64,000 bases of DNA, taken from contig NZ_WRXM01000001.1 of NCBI RefSeq assembly GCF_010119205.1, positions 1,302,001 through 1,366,000 on the forward strand, in the 5' to 3' direction. Every line of letters begins with the position of its first letter. The stretch's first letter is position 1. The notes under the pieces are model-generated. The model had not been told where the DNA came from. It saw only the letters and a program-made list of their open reading frames with translations, and searched no databases. A program made the position numbers and the translations under genes. The stretch comes from Haloarcula limicola. Its GTDB lineage: Archaea > Halobacteriota > Halobacteria > Halobacteriales > Haloarculaceae. Positions 17,029 through 25,841 of this stretch are shown in pieces.

Positions 17029-17079
17029 TTTTAATATCCCCCAGTTTGTGGTACATCTTGCGTAAGACGGTCGTCTTAC
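17029..17079 (+). promoter_or_regulatory. cdrS-ftsZ2 promoter with GTAAGAC-N4-GTCTTAC palindrome
   Basis: TATA element TTTTAATA at 17029-17036 predicts a start site near 17060. Directly there is a perfect inverted repeat GTAAGAC (17062-17068), GGTC, GTCTTAC (17073-17079). A further GTCTTAC lies at 17170-17176, 20 bases before the cdrS ATG. Placement over the start site suggests repression. The implied leader is about 135 bases, unusually long for a haloarchaeon. Confidence 0.65.
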
Positions 17080-17195
17080 ACGGTGTGCGCAACGGTGGCA
17101 TCCCGCCATCGGCTGTCGATTTCACGGTGTAAACAACCGGACGGGTCGAAATCTCGACTCGCCCGGGCCGTCTTACCCAAAGGGGACCAACAACA

Positions 17196-17378
17196 ATGGA
17201 GCGTGTGACACTACGGATTCCGAAGCAGCAGATCGAAGAGGTCGAACAGATGGTCGAGACGGGGGAGTACCCCAACCGGAGCGAGGCGATCCGGTCGGCC
17301 GTCCGTGAGATGCTCGCAGAACAGGACGGTTCCGAGCGCGCCTCGGAGAAGCAAAAGCGGACGTGGGCGAGGGCCTAA
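17196..17378 (+). CDS. cdrS: CdrS ribbon-helix-helix cell-division regulator
   Basis: 60 residues. [20 protein letters not shown] is the RHH strand and first helix, and [17 protein letters not shown] is the second helix-turn-helix segment; almost the whole protein is one RHH domain that would dimerise. CdrS is known from haloarchaea as a regulator of ftsZ2 and cell division. It lies two bases before the ftsZ2 ATG, so the two are co-transcribed. The promoter palindrome is a natural binding-site candidate. Confidence 0.92.
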   Translation: MERVTLRIPKQQIEEVEQMVETGEYPNRSEAIRSAVREMLAEQDGSERASEKQKRTWARA

Positions 17379-17380
17379 CG

Positions 17381-18610
17381 ATGCAGGACATCGTCAACGA
17401 GGCCCTCGAGCGCGACGAGCAGGAACAGCAGAAGATGTCCGAGGACGACGTCGACGGGTTCGGCGACCCGCGGATCGTCATCGTCGGCTGTGGCGGTGCC
17501 GGGAACAACACCGTCAATCGGCTCTACAACATCGGCGTCGAGGGTGCCGACACCGTCGCCATCAACACGGACAAACAGCACCTCAAGATGATCGAAGCCG
17601 ACACGAAGATTCTGGTCGGCAAGTCCCTCACCAACGGACTCGGTGCCGGCGGCGACCCCTCGATGGGCGAGCGCGCCACCGAGATGGCACAGGGGACTAT
17701 CAAGGAAGTGCTGGGCGACGCGGACCTCGTGTTCGTCACGGCCGGCATGGGCGGCGGGACCGGGACCGGTGCCGCTCCCGTCGTCTCGAAGATCGCCAAG
17801 GAGCAGGGCGCGATCGTCGTCGGCATGGTCTCGACGCCGTTCAACGTCGAGCGCGCCCGCACGGTGAAGGCCGAAGAGGGCCTAGAGAAGCTCCGCAACG
17901 AGGCGGACTCCATCATCGTGCTGGACAACAACCGCCTGCTCGACTACGTCCCGAACCTGCCCATCGGCAAGGCGTTCTCGGTGATGGACCAGATAATCGC
18001 CGAGACGGTCAAGGGCATCTCCGAGACCATCACCCAGCCGAGCCTCATCAACCTCGACTACGCCGACATGACCTCCATCATGAATCAGGGCGGCGTCGCG
18101 GTGATGCTCGTCGGTGAGACCCAGGACAAGAACAAGACCCAGGAGGTCGTCAAGGACGCGATGAACCACCCGCTGCTGGACGTGGACTACCGCGGTGCCA
18201 GTGGCGGCCTGGTCCACATCACCGGCGGCCCGGACCTCACGCTGAAGGAGGCCGAGGGCATCGCCCAGAACATCACCGAGCGCCTCGAGGCCTCGGCGAA
18301 CGTCATCTGGGGAGCCCGCATCCAGGAGGAGTACAAGGGCAAGGTCCGCGTCATGGCCATCATGACCGGCGTCCAGTCCGCGCAGGTGCTCGGCCCGACC
18401 ACGCAGAAGCAGGCCAACAAGTCCCGCGAGGCGATCCAGGAGGTCGGCGACGACACCTCCTTCGACGCCTCCGAGAACTTCGAAACCAGCGCCAGCGACG
18501 GCGGCACCGCCAACCACGCCGGCAGCCCCAGCGGCTACGGTGAGACCGACGGCGGCCGCGACCAGCGCGAGAAGAACAACGGCCTCGACGTCATCCGGAC
18601 GAACGAGTAA
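17381..18610 (+). CDS. ftsZ2: Tubulin-family cell-division protein FtsZ2
   Basis: 409 residues. The GTPase core includes [15 protein letters not shown], the signature [14 protein letters not shown], and the catalytic T7-loop region NLDYAD. An N-terminal extension of about 35 charged residues ([17 protein letters not shown]) and a Gly/Asp-rich C-terminal tail ending VIRTNE surround it. Coupling to cdrS identifies it as FtsZ2, the paralogue that constricts the division ring after FtsZ1 organises it. The ATG at 17381 is two bases after the cdrS stop. A start six codons upstream overlaps cdrS and is less likely. A T-rich stretch after the stop (about 18621-18645) may end transcription. Confidence 0.95.
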   Translation: MQDIVNEALERDEQEQQKMSEDDVDGFGDPRIVIVGCGGAGNNTVNRLYNIGVEGADTVAINTDKQHLKMIEADTKILVGKSLTNGLGAGGDPSMGERATEMAQGTIKEVLGDADLVFVTAGMGGGTGTGAAPVVSKIAKEQGAIVVGMVSTPFNVERARTVKAEEGLEKLRNEADSIIVLDNNRLLDYVPNLPIGKAFSVMDQIIAETVKGISETITQPSLINLDYADMTSIMNQGGVAVMLVGETQDKNKTQEVVKDAMNHPLLDVDYRGASGGLVHITGGPDLTLKEAEGIAQNITERLEASANVIWGARIQEEYKGKVRVMAIMTGVQSAQVLGPTTQKQANKSREAIQEVGDDTSFDASENFETSASDGGTANHAGSPSGYGETDGGRDQREKNNGLDVIRTNE

Positions 18611-18691
18611 CCGCCGACCCCTCTTTCCTCCCCGTTTTCGCGCTCCGAGCGACGGCGTCCGACGACCGCTGTCAATCGAACGGGACCGCTG

Positions 18692-18970
18692 CTAGGTGTC
18701 AGTCGTCTCAGCGATTCGTTCGACGATCGACCAGTGTTCTCGGGCCGTCTCCGTCGTGAAGTAGACGGCCCCGTAGTCGGAGTCGCTGTGTTCGACCAGC
18801 CCGTGCTTCGAGAGCACGTCGAGGTGGTGTTCGACCGTCTTGTAGTTGAGCGAGAGGTCGTCGGCGAGCCGGTGGCGGTTCCGCGGTCGCTCATCGAGGG
18901 CGCGAAGGATCCGGACCCGGTTGGGCCCGCCCTCGGTGCCGGCGAGGACCTGCCAGAGCACGGTCTCCAT
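18692..18970 (-). CDS. Winged-helix (ArsR-like) transcription regulator
   Basis: 92 residues from METVLWQVLAGTEGG. The winged helix is seen in NRVRILRALDERPRN, RLADDLSLNYKTVEHHLDVLSKHGLVE and a wing with YGAVYFTT. METVLW...GGPNR is the typical start of a haloarchaeal family of small ArsR-type regulators. A GTG three codons upstream could also serve. It converges on ftsZ2. The ligand and targets are unknown. Confidence 0.82.
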   Translation of the reverse strand: METVLWQVLAGTEGGPNRVRILRALDERPRNRHRLADDLSLNYKTVEHHLDVLSKHGLVEHSDSDYGAVYFTTETAREHWSIVERIAETTDT

Positions 18971-19030
18971 CGGCGACACGGACGCGTTGGGACGCCCTTA
19001 GTATACGCCGCGTATCAGCGGTAAGCCGAC

Positions 19031-19783
19031 TCAGTGATCGTCGTCGTCGCCGTCGCGCCGAGCGTCGACTGCGGCCAGGAGGTCGAAGACCTCGTACTCT
19101 GCCGCTTTATCGGGCATAAAGAACCCGGTGGCGACGATAGTGTACACTCGGCCTCGGCGGAGGCGGGCGTCGAACTCCGCGTCGAAGGGGTTGTCGTTCT
19201 TCGAACTCGCGGGTCGCACTTCGAGCTCGTAGCGGTCCGGCTTGACCGTCAGGTAGTCGCTCTCCTCGCCGAATTCGAGGTCCTCGACGAGGACAGTATC
19301 ACCCTCGTCGAGGGTCACGTCGACGTCGGGAGCGTCCGGCGAGGCGTGGATCACTCGGACGCGCGCCCGGTCTCGGCGGGTGCTACGGTCGTCCTCGTAG
19401 ACGAACACCTCGAAGTCGTCCTCCTCGAACTCGCCGGTGGCGACGACGGTGTACGCCTCGTCCTCCTCGAGCTCCAGGTCGTCCTCGAAGACGATGGCGT
19501 CCCGGTCGCCGGCGGCGGTTATCTTCACCTCGTACTCGTCCGGTTCGACCCGGAGATAATCCGAGATAGTGCCGTACTCGACGTCCCTCAGCACTCGGTC
19601 GCCGTCGACGTAGACGTCGACGTCCGGAGCGTCGGGGGACGCGTGGACGACCCGGACGAGGGCGTCCTCGTCGTCGTAATCGTCATCGTCGTCATCGTCG
19701 TGGGCGCTCGCGACGCCCGCGATGGCGGATGCGGTTCCGGTCGCAGCGATACCTCGCAACACGTCTCGTCGATCTGGTGTCAT
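19031..19783 (-). CDS. Tat-exported DUF4397 double-domain surface protein
   Basis: 250 residues. The start MTPDRRDVLRGIAATGTA is a Tat signal, followed by SAIAGVASAH and a poly-aspartate linker. Two repeated DUF4397 domains follow, each with VRVVHASPDAPDVDVYVD or VRVIHASPDAPDVDVTLD, then YGTISDYLRV or FGEESDYLTV, and a VYTIVATG end. Such beta-sandwich repeats occur in secreted or wall proteins; their function is not established. There is no lipobox cysteine, so the protein is probably released or held by charge. The two domains are an internal duplication. Confidence 0.85.
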   Translation of the reverse strand: MTPDRRDVLRGIAATGTASAIAGVASAHDDDDDDDYDDEDALVRVVHASPDAPDVDVYVDGDRVLRDVEYGTISDYLRVEPDEYEVKITAAGDRDAIVFEDDLELEEDEAYTVVATGEFEEDDFEVFVYEDDRSTRRDRARVRVIHASPDAPDVDVTLDEGDTVLVEDLEFGEESDYLTVKPDRYELEVRPASSKNDNPFDAEFDARLRRGRVYTIVATGFFMPDKAAEYEVFDLLAAVDARRDGDDDDH

Positions 19784-19867
19784 ATGGAATACACCGTCAG
19801 AAAGAGAGGATTACCGACACATGAACGATTTCCAGATTCCTACCGGGAACGGACACGACTCACGCAC

Positions 19868-19904
19868 GAGTCGGACACGAGTCGTCCCGGAGTCGGACAC
19901 GAGT
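19868..19904. repeat. 15-bp direct repeat GAGTCGGACACGAGT
   Basis: The motif occurs at 19868-19882 and 19890-19904, with weaker copies of GACACGA before and after (about 19852-19960). It lies just upstream of the DUF4397 gene on its promoter side and is not in a gene. It may be a short tandem array from slippage or a regulator-binding cluster. Confidence 0.5.
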
Positions 19905-19977
19905 GAGACACGAATCGGCCACCAGTCACACCGGCGGTAGACACGACTTATCCACGAATCGGTACCTTCTCGCCCAA

Positions 19978-20979
19978 TTACACCGCTTCGAGCGCGTCGA
20001 GGAGGTTGCACTTCCGACACAGGTCCCGAGCGGTCGGCGCGCCGCAACTGTCGCACTCGCCGAACTCGGCGTCGGCGTCGTCGCCGCCGTAGGCGTCGGC
20101 CGCCAGCGCCGCGAGTTTCTCGTAGCCGGCCATAATCGAGTGTCGCGTGCCGGGGTGGTTCTCCTCGAGGCCGAGCATCAACTGCTGGACCTCTCCCCGA
20201 TAGGCCTCCTCGGCGTGGGGACACTCGGTGATGTGGGCCGGCAGGTCCCGGAAGCGGGCGTAGAGCGCGATCTCTTTCTCGGGAACGTCCCGAAGCGGTT
20301 TCGCTCGCGGGACGTGGTGCTCCTGTTTCTCGCGCGTTCGCTCGGTCGGCGCGTCGCCGTCGGACCCCGTCTCGAACGGTCCGAGCGAGGCGTCGAAGTG
20401 CTGGGCCATCTGCTCGACGTCCCCTTCGAAGAAGTTCATCAGCGCCGTCTCGGCCTCGTCGTCTAAGTTGTGGCCCGTCAGCAGTTTGTCCGCGCCCAGT
20501 TCCTCGGCGTACCGCGAGAGCACGTCCCGGCGGAAGACCCCGCAGTACGCGCAGGCGGCCATCCCCTCCGGGTCCTTCTCGACGACGTCGTCCATCCGGA
20601 CATCGAACTCCTCGGCGTAGGAGACGACTTCGTGGCGGATACCCAGGTCCTCGGTCAGTTCCTCGCAGGCCTCCAGGCTCTTATCGCGGTAGCCCTCGAT
20701 CCCCTCGTGAATCGACAGGGCGACGAGTTCGATGCGCGGGTCGCGCTCGAAGACGTCGTGGAGGATCGACGTGAGGACGACGCTGTCTTTCCCGCCCGAG
20801 AGCCCGATGACCCACGTGTCCGGGTCCTCGGGGGTGGCGTCGTCCGGGACGAGGCCGTCCTCGCGCACCCGCCGCCGGAGCCGCTTCTCGACGGTCCGGC
20901 AGAGGTGGTCCTCACAGAGGTGGAGCCCCGAGTACGCCGCGTGCAACACCGCGTGATCCCCGCACTTGTCACACTCCAT
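19978..20979 (-). CDS. ncsA: tRNA 2-thiolation ATPase, NcsA/Ctu1 type
   Basis: 333 residues. The N-terminal zinc finger (MECDKCGDHAVLH...CEDHLC) is followed by the PP-loop VIGLSGGKDSVVL, then ACAYCGVFRR with its catalytic CxxC, the LLTGHNLDDEAE motif and a C-terminal zinc finger (CDSCGAP...CRKC). These are all marks of the TtcA/NcsA family that thiolates U34 of tRNAs, with a SAMP ubiquitin-like sulfur donor in haloarchaea. The start at 20979 is the canonical MECDKC; an upstream in-frame extension runs into the next gene. Confidence 0.93.
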   Translation of the reverse strand: MECDKCGDHAVLHAAYSGLHLCEDHLCRTVEKRLRRRVREDGLVPDDATPEDPDTWVIGLSGGKDSVVLTSILHDVFERDPRIELVALSIHEGIEGYRDKSLEACEELTEDLGIRHEVVSYAEEFDVRMDDVVEKDPEGMAACAYCGVFRRDVLSRYAEELGADKLLTGHNLDDEAETALMNFFEGDVEQMAQHFDASLGPFETGSDGDAPTERTREKQEHHVPRAKPLRDVPEKEIALYARFRDLPAHITECPHAEEAYRGEVQQLMLGLEENHPGTRHSIMAGYEKLAALAADAYGGDDADAEFGECDSCGAPTARDLCRKCNLLDALEAV

Positions 20980-21073
20980 CGTCTCCGCTTTCGTGCGAGC
21001 GGTGGTGAGGGTTTCGTCTCGGTTCAGGTTCGGTCGTCGTGGCCCACGAGGACACGGACGGTCGAGAGCGGCT

Positions 21074-21775
21074 CTACGAGAGCGCGCCCGGGCCGCGTTC
21101 GAGGGCGTCGAGCACAGTGTCGATATGGCGGTCCCGAGCACTCGAACTGAACAACTCGTGACCGCCGTCGTACAGGCGGATGCGGTCGGCGGGCAGGCGC
21201 TCGCCGATGGCTCTCGGATCCACTATCTTGTCCGTGAGACTGCAGAATGCGACGGCGTTCTCGCGGGCCGGCGGGAGAGAGGCGTGCGCCCGGCGGGTCG
21301 TTCGCAGGAACGCGGGCGAGGCCGCGTCCGGCCCGTCGCGTATCTGTTCCTCGGTGGCGAGGTCGCCGATGGCCTCGCGTTCGAGCGTCCCAGTGGGGAG
21401 GAACGGTTCGGTGACGGGCAGCCGTGAGAGCGCCTCGACGACCGCCTTCGGGAACGGGAGGTCGTCGCCCCACCACGGACTGAGGTAGACGCGGTTCGTG
21501 ACGCCGTCGACGTCGAGGTGAGCCGTCGTCAGCCCACCGGCGCTGTGGGCGAGAATCGGGAAGTCGTCGAGGTCGGCGGCGTACTCTCTGACCGGTGCGA
21601 CCCACTCGCGCCGGACGTCGGTGATGTGCGTCGGCAGTTCGACGGCGTGGACGCGATAGCGCTCGGCCAATCGGTCGACGAGCCATCGAACGTTCTCGTG
21701 ACGGCAGCGGTTGCCCCATCCGAGGACGAGCAGGCAGTCTCGCTCCGCTCCGTCGTCATAGACGCGAACCTGCAT
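21074..21775 (-). CDS. Alpha/beta hydrolase
   Basis: 233 residues. LLVLGWGNRCRH is the strand and oxyanion region. LAHSAGGLTTAHL contains the nucleophile elbow (Ser in HSAGG), an aspartate lies in DKIVDP, and the catalytic histidine in GGHELF. This completes a Ser-Asp-His triad. RYRVHAVELPTH fits the first crossover of the fold. The substrate is unknown, perhaps an ester or lactone. It follows the direction of ncsA with a gap of about 95 bases. Confidence 0.8.
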   Translation of the reverse strand: MQVRVYDDGAERDCLLVLGWGNRCRHENVRWLVDRLAERYRVHAVELPTHITDVRREWVAPVREYAADLDDFPILAHSAGGLTTAHLDVDGVTNRVYLSPWWGDDLPFPKAVVEALSRLPVTEPFLPTGTLEREAIGDLATEEQIRDGPDAASPAFLRTTRRAHASLPPARENAVAFCSLTDKIVDPRAIGERLPADRIRLYDGGHELFSSSARDRHIDTVLDALERGPGALS

Positions 21776-21859
21776 GGCCGGGCCTTCGACGGCCCCCTGT
21801 AAAAGGCCGTGGCCGGCAGAGCGTCAGCGATTTGCCCGCTCGCCCGCTACGGACGATCA

Positions 21860-22516
21860 ATGAGCATGGACCGCGCGGCGGCCGTTTCCCGGGTCGAGGA
21901 CGTCGTCGCCACCGTCGAGGCGGAGACGATGCCGGTCCCAGTCCGAGAGGTCTGGGTGTACGGCGACGTGGCGCTGGGACTGGACCCCATCGAGCGCCTC
22001 GATATCTACGTCACCAAGGACATCCTGTTCAAGGACGCCCCCGAGCGGAGCGAGGAGTTCGAGCGGAGCCACGGCGTCGACGGCGTCGGCAAGACGGTCC
22101 GGGCCGAGTGGGCCGACGAGTACCCCGAGTACCTGCGCGCCAACGCCAGCGGCCACGCCGCCCCCGAGAAGTGTCTGGCCGCACACCTCTTGCCCGATGA
22201 CGGCGACGCGCCGATTCACCTGGAGGTCTGTAACGCCTCTTTCGACGACAACGTCACCCAGCGGCTACAGGGAGCGATGGCCCGCGACGACTACGAGCAG
22301 ATCCTGGACCCCCGCGGCGCGTGCCTGTGGGTGGACGGACAACGTTCCGAGGAGGCCTTCGAGAAGCTCCGCGACGGCGACTTCGTCCTGCCGACGCTGT
22401 CGGGCGCGCTGGAGATGCTCGGGATGGACGACGGGGAAGCCGGCGAGGCCGCCGACGCCGTTCGGGCCTACCGCGAGCGTCAGGAGGGCGCGACGGTCCG
22501 CGGCGACGTGGTGTGA
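21860..22516 (+). CDS. Conserved haloarchaeal hypothetical protein
   Basis: 218 acidic residues beginning MSMDRAAAVSRVEDVV. VREVWVYGDVALGLDPIERLDIYV followed by a short segment ending in LFKD resembles a nucleotidyltransferase-like beta-strand pattern but lacks a clear GSxxxGxxxSDxD motif, so no activity is assigned. The remainder (HLEVCNASFDDNVTQRL, RGACLWVDG) is well ordered and of normal haloarchaeal composition. It stands alone with a promoter just upstream. An earlier in-frame start exists; the ATG at 21860 is favoured by composition. Confidence 0.7.
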   Translation: MSMDRAAAVSRVEDVVATVEAETMPVPVREVWVYGDVALGLDPIERLDIYVTKDILFKDAPERSEEFERSHGVDGVGKTVRAEWADEYPEYLRANASGHAAPEKCLAAHLLPDDGDAPIHLEVCNASFDDNVTQRLQGAMARDDYEQILDPRGACLWVDGQRSEEAFEKLRDGDFVLPTLSGALEMLGMDDGEAGEAADAVRAYRERQEGATVRGDVV

Positions 22517-22578
22517 TGGTATAAATTATCCTACACTAACAGACATACGTCGGGAGTCGAGAGTGTAAGCTAGCAGCC

Positions 22579-23094
22579 ATGATCGATCCGATCCCGCGCC
22601 GGATGACCGCCGACGTCGACGACGATTTCGTGGTGTTTCGCATCGGCATCCGCCTCAACAAGCTCTGGAAGGTCCACGAGTGGCTCCCGGTCTTCCTCGC
22701 GATGCCCCGGATGTTGCGGGAACTCGACGCCGACCCCGACAGCGGGCTGCTCGGGTACCGGACCAGTTTCGGCATCAGGAATCACACTCTGACGCAGTTC
22801 TGGCGGTCCTTCGAGGAATTACACGCGTACGCCCACGACGCCGACCGAGAGCACGTACCGGCCTGGGAACGGTTCGTCCAGAGGGTTAGCGAAGGCGGCG
22901 ACGTGGGTATCTGGCACGAGACCTACCGCGTTCGAGCCGGCGACCACGAGTCCGTCTACGTCAACATGCCGCCGTTCGGACTGGGAGCCGCGACCGGTCT
23001 CGTCCCGGCGACGGGCGCTCGGGCGACCGCGTCGGAGCGGCTCGGGCGGACCGGCGACGGAGCGACGGCCGACGAGGACGGAACCGACGCCTGA
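22579..23094 (+). CDS. DUF4188-family protein
   Basis: 171 residues. FVVFRIGIRLNKLWKVHEWL, ADPDSGLLGYRT, TQFWRSFEELHAYAHD, GIWHETYRV and YVNMPPFGLG follow the ordered motifs of the DUF4188 ferredoxin-like (dimeric alpha/beta barrel) family, members of which have been linked to monooxygenase-like or heme-associated functions. A TATA element TATAAATTA at 22520-22528 lies about 50 bases before the ATG. The C-terminal 30 residues are disordered. Biochemical role unknown. Confidence 0.8.
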   Translation: MIDPIPRRMTADVDDDFVVFRIGIRLNKLWKVHEWLPVFLAMPRMLRELDADPDSGLLGYRTSFGIRNHTLTQFWRSFEELHAYAHDADREHVPAWERFVQRVSEGGDVGIWHETYRVRAGDHESVYVNMPPFGLGAATGLVPATGARATASERLGRTGDGATADEDGTDA

Positions 23095-23137
23095 TCGACG
23101 ACCAAGCGCTTTTGTCGAGCCGCGCGTACACCGACCG

Positions 23138-23581
23138 ATGGCGCAACTGGTCTCCCTCGCCGTCCGAACCCTCCACGTCCTCACCGTCGCGGTGCTGGTC
23201 GGCAGCACCGTCGCGCTCTGGTACGGCTACCGAACCGCCGCGGTGACCGATCTCGCCGCCGCTAGACGGTACGAGTGGCTGTTCTGGGGCGCGCTCGGCG
23301 TCCTCGTCCTCACCGGCGTCGGCAACCTCGGCGCGCTGGGCGTGCCCGGACCGACGACCGACTGGGGCCGGACGCTGCTCGCGAAACTCCTCGCGGTACT
23401 GGGCGTCGTTCTCGGGTCGGCGATCAGAACGCTCGTCGTCGTCCGGGCGGGCGAACGGAACGGCTCCGGAGCCGATACCATGAATATGGCCCTCCGCGGA
23501 ACGCTCGGCCGATCCTACGGCGTGACGGCCGGCGCGCTCCTCGCGCTGGTCGTCCTCGCGGAGGTGCTGGCACATGGCTGA
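23138..23581 (+). CDS. CopD-like small membrane protein
   Basis: 147 residues with four membrane helices (about 5-25, 48-68, 82-103, 125-146). LHVLTVAVLVGSTVALWYG, ALGVLVLTGVGNLGALG and WGRTLLAKLLAVLGVVLG resemble the CopD/DUF2269 family, in which conserved histidines may handle copper or heme. H13 is retained near the N-terminus. It overlaps the next membrane gene by eight bases, so they are one unit. Function unproven. Confidence 0.65.
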   Translation: MAQLVSLAVRTLHVLTVAVLVGSTVALWYGYRTAAVTDLAAARRYEWLFWGALGVLVLTGVGNLGALGVPGPTTDWGRTLLAKLLAVLGVVLGSAIRTLVVVRAGERNGSGADTMNMALRGTLGRSYGVTAGALLALVVLAEVLAHG

Positions 23582-24104
23582 GTCGGCCACCGACGGCCGG
23601 CGACTCGACCTCCTCCCGTGGGCGCTCGGCACCGTCGACGTCGTCGCGTTCGCCCTCGTCGGCGTCGTCGCCGCCCACGCGGCGGGCGCTCTCGGGGGTT
23701 TCCTGCGGGGCCTGAACACGCTCGCAGGCGTCGCCGTCTTCCTGTATCTCTGGGCGATATTCGTCCTCGCCGCGCGCTGGGTGCTCTCGGCGGCGTCGCT
23801 CGCCGACGACTCGCTACGGTCGCTCGCACTGCGGGGCGTCGCGGTCGGCGGGGTCGGCGGTACCGCGTTTCTGCTCGGCATCCTCGCGGTCACCGCCGTC
23901 CCGCAGTTGCTCGTGAGCCAGCCGGTCTCGGCGCTACTGGTCGTCCTCATCGGAATCGTCGTCGCCGCGCCGGTCGGTGCCCTCGTGGGACTCGTCCTCG
24001 GCGGTCTCGATATCGCCCTCTACCGAGCCGCCGGCTACCTGCTCCCCGAGGAACCCAGTCGAGAGACGGCCGACGCGCCGCCGACTACACCCGACCGACG
24101 GTGA
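23574..24104 (+). CDS. Polytopic membrane protein, unknown
   Basis: 176 residues with four predicted membrane helices (about 15-37, 48-66, 84-110, 117-148) and a cytosolic C-terminal tail. No catalytic motif was recognised. The start overlaps the end of the CopD-like gene (ATG at 23574), which suggests that the two proteins form a complex. The gene ends 20 bases inside the convergent methyltransferase. Confidence 0.65.
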   Translation: MAESATDGRRLDLLPWALGTVDVVAFALVGVVAAHAAGALGGFLRGLNTLAGVAVFLYLWAIFVLAARWVLSAASLADDSLRSLALRGVAVGGVGGTAFLLGILAVTAVPQLLVSQPVSALLVVLIGIVVAAPVGALVGLVLGGLDIALYRAAGYLLPEEPSRETADAPPTTPDRR

Positions 24105-24873
24105 CGAAGAACGGGACCGTCTCGCGGCGCTCGTAGTCGTCGGTCTGCATCTGGGATATCACGTCTCGTCCCATCTCCCGCCAGCGCTCGCGCAGCGCGT
24201 CGTACTCCTCCGGCGTGGTCTCGCCGGCGAGGATCGTCTCCCGGTCGCTCGCCAGCCCCTCGCCGGTGGCCTTCCGCCGGGCGGCCCGCACCGCCGCTTC
24301 GCCGTAGGGCGGTTCGACGGTCCGCTCCTGGTCGTACCGGCGCGTCGAGACCACGTCGAGACCCGCCGCCTCGAACACCTCGGCGGCGTCGGCCCCCAGC
24401 GTCACGTCGGTTCGGACGCCGTCCAAGAAGTAGCGCCGCGCTCGCCGAGCCAGAACGGGTTCCCGGTCGACGGTCGAATCGACGGTGACCGCGCCGTTGT
24501 TCGGTTCGACCGCGGCGACCCGGTCGCTCGCGACGCGGGCGAACTCCCGAACCGCCGCCTCGGGGTCGGGGAGGTTGATGAGCAGCGCCTGACAGACCAC
24601 GAGGTCGAACGAATCGTCGGCGAAGGGGAGCCGCGTCGCGTCGCCGCGGACGGCTGGGCCGTCCACTCCGGCGAGCAGTTCGGCGTCGGCGTCGAGCCCG
24701 ACGACCGTCCCGCCCGACTCCTCGCGGAGAACTCGCGTCAGCTCGCCGGTGCCACAGCCGACGTCGAGGACGCGCTCGCACTCCCCGAGGGCGAGGTCCG
24801 ACAGCGCCGCTCGGGAATCGTCCCACATCCCGGTCCGGGTCGCGTCGAGGTAGTCGGCTGAGAACTCGCGCAC
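24085..24873 (-). CDS. Class I SAM-dependent methyltransferase
   Basis: 262 residues from a GTG start (VREFSADYLDATR). Motif I is VLDVGCGTGELTRVL, motif II VVGLDADAELL, motif III-IV AVRGDATRLPFADDSFDLVVCQ. This is the UbiE/Methyltransf_11 pattern. The C-terminal half contains LDVVSTRRYDQ, a typical accessory element. The substrate is unknown. An ATG 38 codons upstream is possible, but the methyltransferase fold begins at or just after the chosen GTG. Confidence 0.82.
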   Translation of the reverse strand: MREFSADYLDATRTGMWDDSRAALSDLALGECERVLDVGCGTGELTRVLREESGGTVVGLDADAELLAGVDGPAVRGDATRLPFADDSFDLVVCQALLINLPDPEAAVREFARVASDRVAAVEPNNGAVTVDSTVDREPVLARRARRYFLDGVRTDVTLGADAAEVFEAAGLDVVSTRRYDQERTVEPPYGEAAVRAARRKATGEGLASDRETILAGETTPEEYDALRERWREMGRDVISQMQTDDYERRETVPFFVTVGRV

Positions 24874-24947
24874 TGTCGGAGAGAGACGGGTCGGCGGCAA
24901 AAAGTTCGCGATTAGCGCGCCGTGAGGATTATCGCCTTCGTGAAAAC

Positions 24948-25781
24948 CTATTCGTCGCGCAGTTCCCGCACTCGCTCGATATTCCACGCGAAGCCCTTGC
25001 CGTTCTCGGTCGGCGTCTCCAAGACGAACGGCACGTCCGCCACGGCGTCGTGGTTGACGAAGGCGCGCATGCCGGCCTCGCCGATCTCGCCCTCGCCGAC
25101 GTGGGCGTGTTCGTCCTTGTTCGTCCCACAGGCGTGTTTCGAGTCGTTGAGGTGGACGCAGGCCAGCCGGTCCAGCCCGACCACGTCGTCGAACTCGGCG
25201 ACGGTCTCCTCGACCCCCTCCGGGGAGGAGATGTCGTAGCCCGCGGCGAACGCGTGGGCGGTATCCAGACAGAACTCGATGTCCTGGTCGGTCCGCTCGC
25301 CCACCGTCGCCAGGTGCTCGAAGTCGCCGCCGAGCTTCGTCCCGCTCCCGGCGTCCGATTCGACGAGGACGGTGACGCCGTCGGGGATCGCCAGGTCGTC
25401 AAGCACGCTCGCGGCGTTGTCGAGACCGCCGTCGACACCCGCGCCGGTGTGTGCGCCCAGGTGGACGTTGACGTACTCGATGCCGAGTTTCGCGGCCGCC
25501 TCGACCTCCTTCTGCATGGAGTCGCGGGACTTCTCGCGGAGGTCCGCCTTCGGCGTACAGAGGTTCACGAGGTACGACGAGTGGATGACCCACGGGCCGA
25601 CGCCGTTGTCCTCGCTCAGCTCTCGGAACCGCTCGGCCTCCTCGTCGTCGATATTCGGGTCCTGCCAGACCTGCGGCGAGTGAGAGAAGATCTGCCCGCA
25701 GTTGCCCTCGTACTCGACTTGCTCCGTAACGGCGTTGTACGCACCGCCCGCGATGGAGGTGTGTGCACCGACTCTGACCAT
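24948..25781 (-). CDS. nfo: Endonuclease IV (AP endonuclease)
   Basis: 277 residues, the normal family length, starting [13 protein letters not shown]. Metal-binding motifs are visible in order: [41 protein letters not shown] with HAHVGEG, and [10 protein letters not shown]. The enzyme cuts DNA 5' to abasic sites during base-excision repair, using three zinc ions. It lies 60 bases after the lipoate-ligase-like gene on the same strand. Confidence 0.94.
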   Translation of the reverse strand: MVRVGAHTSIAGGAYNAVTEQVEYEGNCGQIFSHSPQVWQDPNIDDEEAERFRELSEDNGVGPWVIHSSYLVNLCTPKADLREKSRDSMQKEVEAAAKLGIEYVNVHLGAHTGAGVDGGLDNAASVLDDLAIPDGVTVLVESDAGSGTKLGGDFEHLATVGERTDQDIEFCLDTAHAFAAGYDISSPEGVEETVAEFDDVVGLDRLACVHLNDSKHACGTNKDEHAHVGEGEIGEAGMRAFVNHDAVADVPFVLETPTENGKGFAWNIERVRELRDE

Positions 25782-25841
25782 GGTTCCGGTCGGCGACGAC
25801 ACGACAAAGAGATTCCGAACTGTCCGTCGAACCGACACGCG

